Shown here piece by piece: positions 15,078 through 17,378 of a DNA stretch of 17,378 bases. Source of the stretch: Desulfuromonadaceae bacterium UBA5613 (GTDB taxonomy: Bacteria > Desulfobacterota > Desulfuromonadia > Desulfuromonadales > UBA2197); the NCBI GenBank assembly GCA_002424625.1, contig DIKR01000115.1:7037-24414 (forward strand). The letters are read 5' to 3'. Position 1 is the stretch's first letter. Each line of letters begins with the position of its first letter. The position numbers were made by a program, and so were the translations under genes. The notes under the pieces are model-generated. The model did no database searches and was not told the DNA's origin. It saw only the letters and a program-made list of their open reading frames with translations.

Positions 15078-16670
15078 TTAAACCGCCATCTCAATCTGCT
15101 TGATAAAGCGGGCCCCCACCTCGGTCGCGATCCGCTTGACCGTCGCTTCGTCCAGAGGCGAATCGATGGAGAAGACCACCATCGCCTCCCCTTCTTCTTT
15201 CCGCCGCCCCAGATTCATATTGCCGATATTGATTCCCGACTCGCCAAGGATGGTGCCGATCTTGCCGAGCATTCCCGGCCGATCCTGATAATGCATGACC
15301 AGCATGTGCTCTTCCGGGGTGAAGTCGGTGAGAAAATCGCGGAGCTTGACGATCTTGGCAATCCCCTCGAACATCGTCCCGGAAATTGTCCGCTTCCCTT
15401 CCGGCGACTCCATGACCAGCGTAATCAGATTCGAGAACGATTCCGACTCGGTATTCCGCACCTCCTCGACGACAATCCCCATCGTCTCGGCAACAAGGCG
15501 GGCATTGACCATGTTGACATCCTGATCCGTGCGCCGGTTAAGGAGGGCAGCGAGACCGCAAACGGTGAGAGGAGCGCAATCGTAGCGGGCGAGCTTGCCG
15601 TTATAGATAAAGGTGACCTTGCCGGCGTGGGCCGGGGCCAGCTGCGCCAGAAAGCAGCCCATCTGCTGGATGAGATCGAGGAAAGGCTTCATATGTTCGA
15701 GAAGATCCGGATCGAAGCGGGGGATATTAACGGCATTCTCCATCGGACGACCGTCAAGATAGCTGACGATCTCACGACTGACGTCGACCGCGACATTCTT
15801 CTGGGCTTCAAAGGTATTGGCGCCAAGATGCGGGGTAACAATCATACGCGGATGGCCGATAAGCTTCATCAGGGTCTCCGTCGCCGGCGGCTCTTCACTC
15901 CAGACGTCAAAGGCCGAACCACTGATCTTGCCGGACTCGAGGGCCGCCAACATCGCCGCTTCGTCGATGATCCCGCCACGGGCGCAGTTGATGATAATGA
16001 CGCCGTCCTTCATCTTCGGGAAATGTTCGGCATTGATCATGCCGCGGGTTTCAGCATTCAGCGGCGTATGGACGGTGATGATATCGGCATAGCGGACAAT
16101 CTCTTCGAGGCTGACGAGCTTGACGCCGAGATCGTCACCGCGTTTTTCAGCGATATAAGGATCGTAAGCGATGACTTCGGCTTCAAAAGCCTTGCAGCGG
16201 GTGGCAACACGGCCGCCGACCTTGCCGAGGCCGATAACGCCGACGGTCTTCCCCTTGACTTCGGAACCGGTAAAGGGGGCGCGCTTCCATTCGCCGGATT
16301 TGAGGCTGGTGTTGGCCACCGGCACATTACGGCACAGAGAAAGGAGGAGAGCCATGGTATGTTCCGCCGCCGAGTTGACATTGCCGTAAGGGGCATTAAC
16401 AACGATAATCCCCTTCTGGCTGGCGTAATCGACATCGACATTGTCAATGCCGACGCCGGCGCGGGCGATAATCTTGAGATTCCGGCCATGATCAATAAGA
16501 GCGGGATTAACCAGGGTGCCGCTGCGGGTGATCAGCGCTTCGTAGCCGCCGATGAGCTGATGGAGTTCAGCCACCGGCAGGCCGAGGCGGATATCGATCT
16601 CCATGCGGGGATCATCAAGGAGGGGCTGCAGCCCTTCCTGAGAAATTTCGTCGGTAACAAGGATCTTCAT
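15078..16670 (-). CDS. serA: D-3-phosphoglycerate dehydrogenase
   Basis: SerA oxidises 3-phosphoglycerate with NAD to 3-phosphohydroxypyruvate, the first step of serine synthesis. The 530-residue form has the long architecture: a catalytic/NAD domain, an intervening (ASB) domain and a C-terminal ACT domain. Seen are ARAGVGIDNVD (69-79), the NAD motif VIGLGKVGGRVA (145-156), the catalytic arginine 231 in NCARGGIID, glutamate 260 in SEEPP, and H281 in TPHLGANT. The ACT domain covers about the last 75 residues (HYQDRPGMLGKIGTILG), a usual site of serine feedback inhibition. ATG at 16670 is preferred to an in-frame GTG four codons earlier because GAGG lies 6 bases before the ATG and overlaps that GTG. 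The gene has its own promoter and converges on trxA. Confidence 0.96.
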   Translation of the reverse strand: MKILVTDEISQEGLQPLLDDPRMEIDIRLGLPVAELHQLIGGYEALITRSGTLVNPALIDHGRNLKIIARAGVGIDNVDVDYASQKGIIVVNAPYGNVNSAAEHTMALLLSLCRNVPVANTSLKSGEWKRAPFTGSEVKGKTVGVIGLGKVGGRVATRCKAFEAEVIAYDPYIAEKRGDDLGVKLVSLEEIVRYADIITVHTPLNAETRGMINAEHFPKMKDGVIIINCARGGIIDEAAMLAALESGKISGSAFDVWSEEPPATETLMKLIGHPRMIVTPHLGANTFEAQKNVAVDVSREIVSYLDGRPMENAVNIPRFDPDLLEHMKPFLDLIQQMGCFLAQLAPAHAGKVTFIYNGKLARYDCAPLTVCGLAALLNRRTDQDVNMVNARLVAETMGIVVEEVRNTESESFSNLITLVMESPEGKRTISGTMFEGIAKIVKLRDFLTDFTPEEHMLVMHYQDRPGMLGKIGTILGESGINIGNMNLGRRKEEGEAMVVFSIDSPLDEATVKRIATEVGARFIKQIEMAV

Positions 16671-16682
16671 CTGGGACCTCAC

Positions 16683-16717
16683 AGAAAGAAAAAGAAAAAT
16701 AAGCCGGCAGGACCGGC
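16683..16717 (-). terminator. Terminator-like hairpin in the serA leader, also downstream of the aconitase gene
   Basis: On the minus strand a GCCGG/CCGGC stem with a 5-base loop (16703-16717) is followed by a long T-rich tract (TTATTTTTCTTTTTC). It could end the aconitase transcript. It also lies downstream of the predicted serA promoter and just before the serA ribosome site, so it may act as an attenuator. The stem is only 5 bp. Confidence 0.45.
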
Positions 16718-16732
16718 CGCCAGAAGGGAGGC

Positions 16733-16761
16733 AATTTACGCCTTTCGCCCCGTCATGTCAA
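16733..16761 (-). promoter_or_regulatory. Predicted sigma70 promoter of serA
   Basis: On the minus strand a perfect TTGACA -35 box (16756-16761) and TAAATT -10 box (16733-16738, 4 of 6) are separated by exactly 17 bases. The start would fall near 16726, leaving a leader of about 55 bases. It lies only 31 bases beyond the aconitase stop codon. Confidence 0.65.
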
Positions 16762-16792
16762 TCTACAATGCTGCTGGAAACGGCGCAACCCG

Positions 16793-17378
16793 CTAATCTT
16801 CCACTAAAAGCCGGCGCAGAACATCGTTGAGCAATCCCCCCTGTGCGAAAGAGACGACCTCATCGGCGGTATCGATGCGGCTGAGGACCGGCAGCTCAAA
16901 AGTCTCGCCGCCAGCGCGCTGAATCCGCAGTAACAGTCGCTGCCGAGGTTCGATCGCCGGAGCGGGGAGCAGATCGATCCGTTCGCTGCCATCGAGGCCG
17001 AGACTACGGCGGCTGGCACCGTCAAGAAACTGCAGCGGGAAGATCCCCATCCCCACCAGATTGGAACGATGGATCCGTTCAAAGCTCTCGGCGAGAATGG
17101 CGCGGACCCCGAGGAGCTTGGGCCCCTTGGCTGCCCAGTCGCGGCTCGAACCGGAGCCGTACTCCTTGCCGGCAATCACCAGCAGCGGTACCTTCTCCAG
17201 AGCATAGCGCTCGGCGGCAGTAAAGATAGTCATCATCTCCTGCGACGGTTGATGGCGGGTAAAGCCCCCTTCCCGTTCACTGATCATCTCGTTATGGAGA
17301 CGGACGTTGGCGAAGGTGCCGCGCATCATGAACGATTCGATGGTCGCGTTCTGGTTGGGCTTGCCCGGTTCGATCAGG
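16793..17378 (-). CDS. acnA: Aconitate hydratase, AcnA type, C-terminal (swivel) domain fragment
   Basis: The last 194 codons of a gene that enters from the right edge. Aconitase isomerises citrate and isocitrate using a 4Fe-4S cluster; the cluster cysteines lie outside the window. The visible part is the swivel domain: FMMRGTFANVRLHN, EGGFTRH, VIAGKEYGSGSSRDWAAKG with the substrate-binding serine and arginine, AESFERIHRSNLVGMGIFPLQF, and a C-terminal GSERIDLLP stretch. This is AcnA/IRP-like, not AcnB-like. The segment before the first of these reads KPNQNATIES where most AcnA proteins have an RRGNHE-type motif. The frame is clean to the edge with no sign of a frameshift. A related 2-methylisocitrate dehydratase cannot be excluded from this part alone. 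Confidence 0.9.
   Translation of the reverse strand, partial: LIEPGKPNQNATIESFMMRGTFANVRLHNEMISEREGGFTRHQPSQEMMTIFTAAERYALEKVPLLVIAGKEYGSGSSRDWAAKGPKLLGVRAILAESFERIHRSNLVGMGIFPLQFLDGASRRSLGLDGSERIDLLPAPAIEPRQRLLLRIQRAGGETFELPVLSRIDTADEVVSFAQGGLLNDVLRRLLVED

Noticed and set aside
15291..16796. Long plus-strand open frame opposite serA
   Set aside because: It mirrors the serA reading frame and its translation shows no family pattern; serA itself has complete motifs.
16793..17378. Aconitase as a pseudogene fragment
   Set aside because: The frame is intact to the window edge, so the truncation comes from the window and not from decay.
1..17378. Mobile elements, CRISPR arrays, tRNA or rRNA genes, phage or defence systems
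   Set aside because: No transposase, integrase, regular repeat array or RNA gene was recognised; genes are dense and of one character throughout.

Overview
The window looks like a chromosomal, mostly housekeeping region of a Geobacter/Desulfuromonas-type bacterium (Desulfuromonadales). The strongest pointer is a two-gene NADPH-dependent oxidoreductase of the SfrAB type (an FAD/NADPH subunit plus a NuoG-like iron-sulfur subunit), known from Geobacter as a soluble Fe(III) reductase. A CcsA-type cytochrome c assembly gene inside a heme operon, a CobA-HemD fusion and a CarD regulator fit the same group. The taxonomic call is inference from gene content, not from a marker gene. I see no mobile element, CRISPR array, tRNA or rRNA.

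Layout from left to right. The first bases hold the start of a carD-type regulator gene (minus strand, running off the edge). It is divergent from a transketolase gene (plus) that has its own sigma70-like promoter. A 289-base gap follows with strong hairpins and a minus-strand terminator. Then come sfrA and sfrB on the minus strand, transcribed sfrB then sfrA. The region from about 7.4 to 14.5 kb is one long minus-strand operon. In transcription order it encodes a degenerate SIS-domain protein, a precorrin-2 dehydrogenase/ferrochelatase (siroheme synthase N-domain type), CcsA, HemA, HemC, a CobA-HemD fusion, ribulose-phosphate 3-epimerase and a small lipoprotein. Most junctions overlap by 4 to 11 bases or have short gaps. 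The exception is hemC to cobA-hemD, where a strong hairpin with a U-run sits. A thioredoxin gene (plus) diverges from this operon and converges on serA (minus) at a shared terminator. serA has a near-consensus promoter and a terminator-like hairpin in its leader. The window ends inside the C-terminal swivel domain of an AcnA-type aconitase.

How the genes work together. HemA and HemC, with the HemD half of the fusion, carry glutamyl-tRNA toward uroporphyrinogen III. The CobA half and the siroheme-type enzyme divert that intermediate to siroheme, or to cobalamin or heme d1 precursors. CcsA uses heme for c-type cytochromes. Transketolase and the epimerase belong to the pentose phosphate pathway, and SerA and aconitase to central carbon metabolism. 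SfrAB links NADPH to an electron acceptor.

I found no convincing undescribed multi-gene system. The items most worth a second look are the SIS protein that has lost GmhA catalytic residues at the head of the tetrapyrrole operon, the hairpins in leaders and between genes (heme operon, serA), the missing RRGNHE-type motif in the aconitase fragment, and a small gene-like remnant behind tkt.
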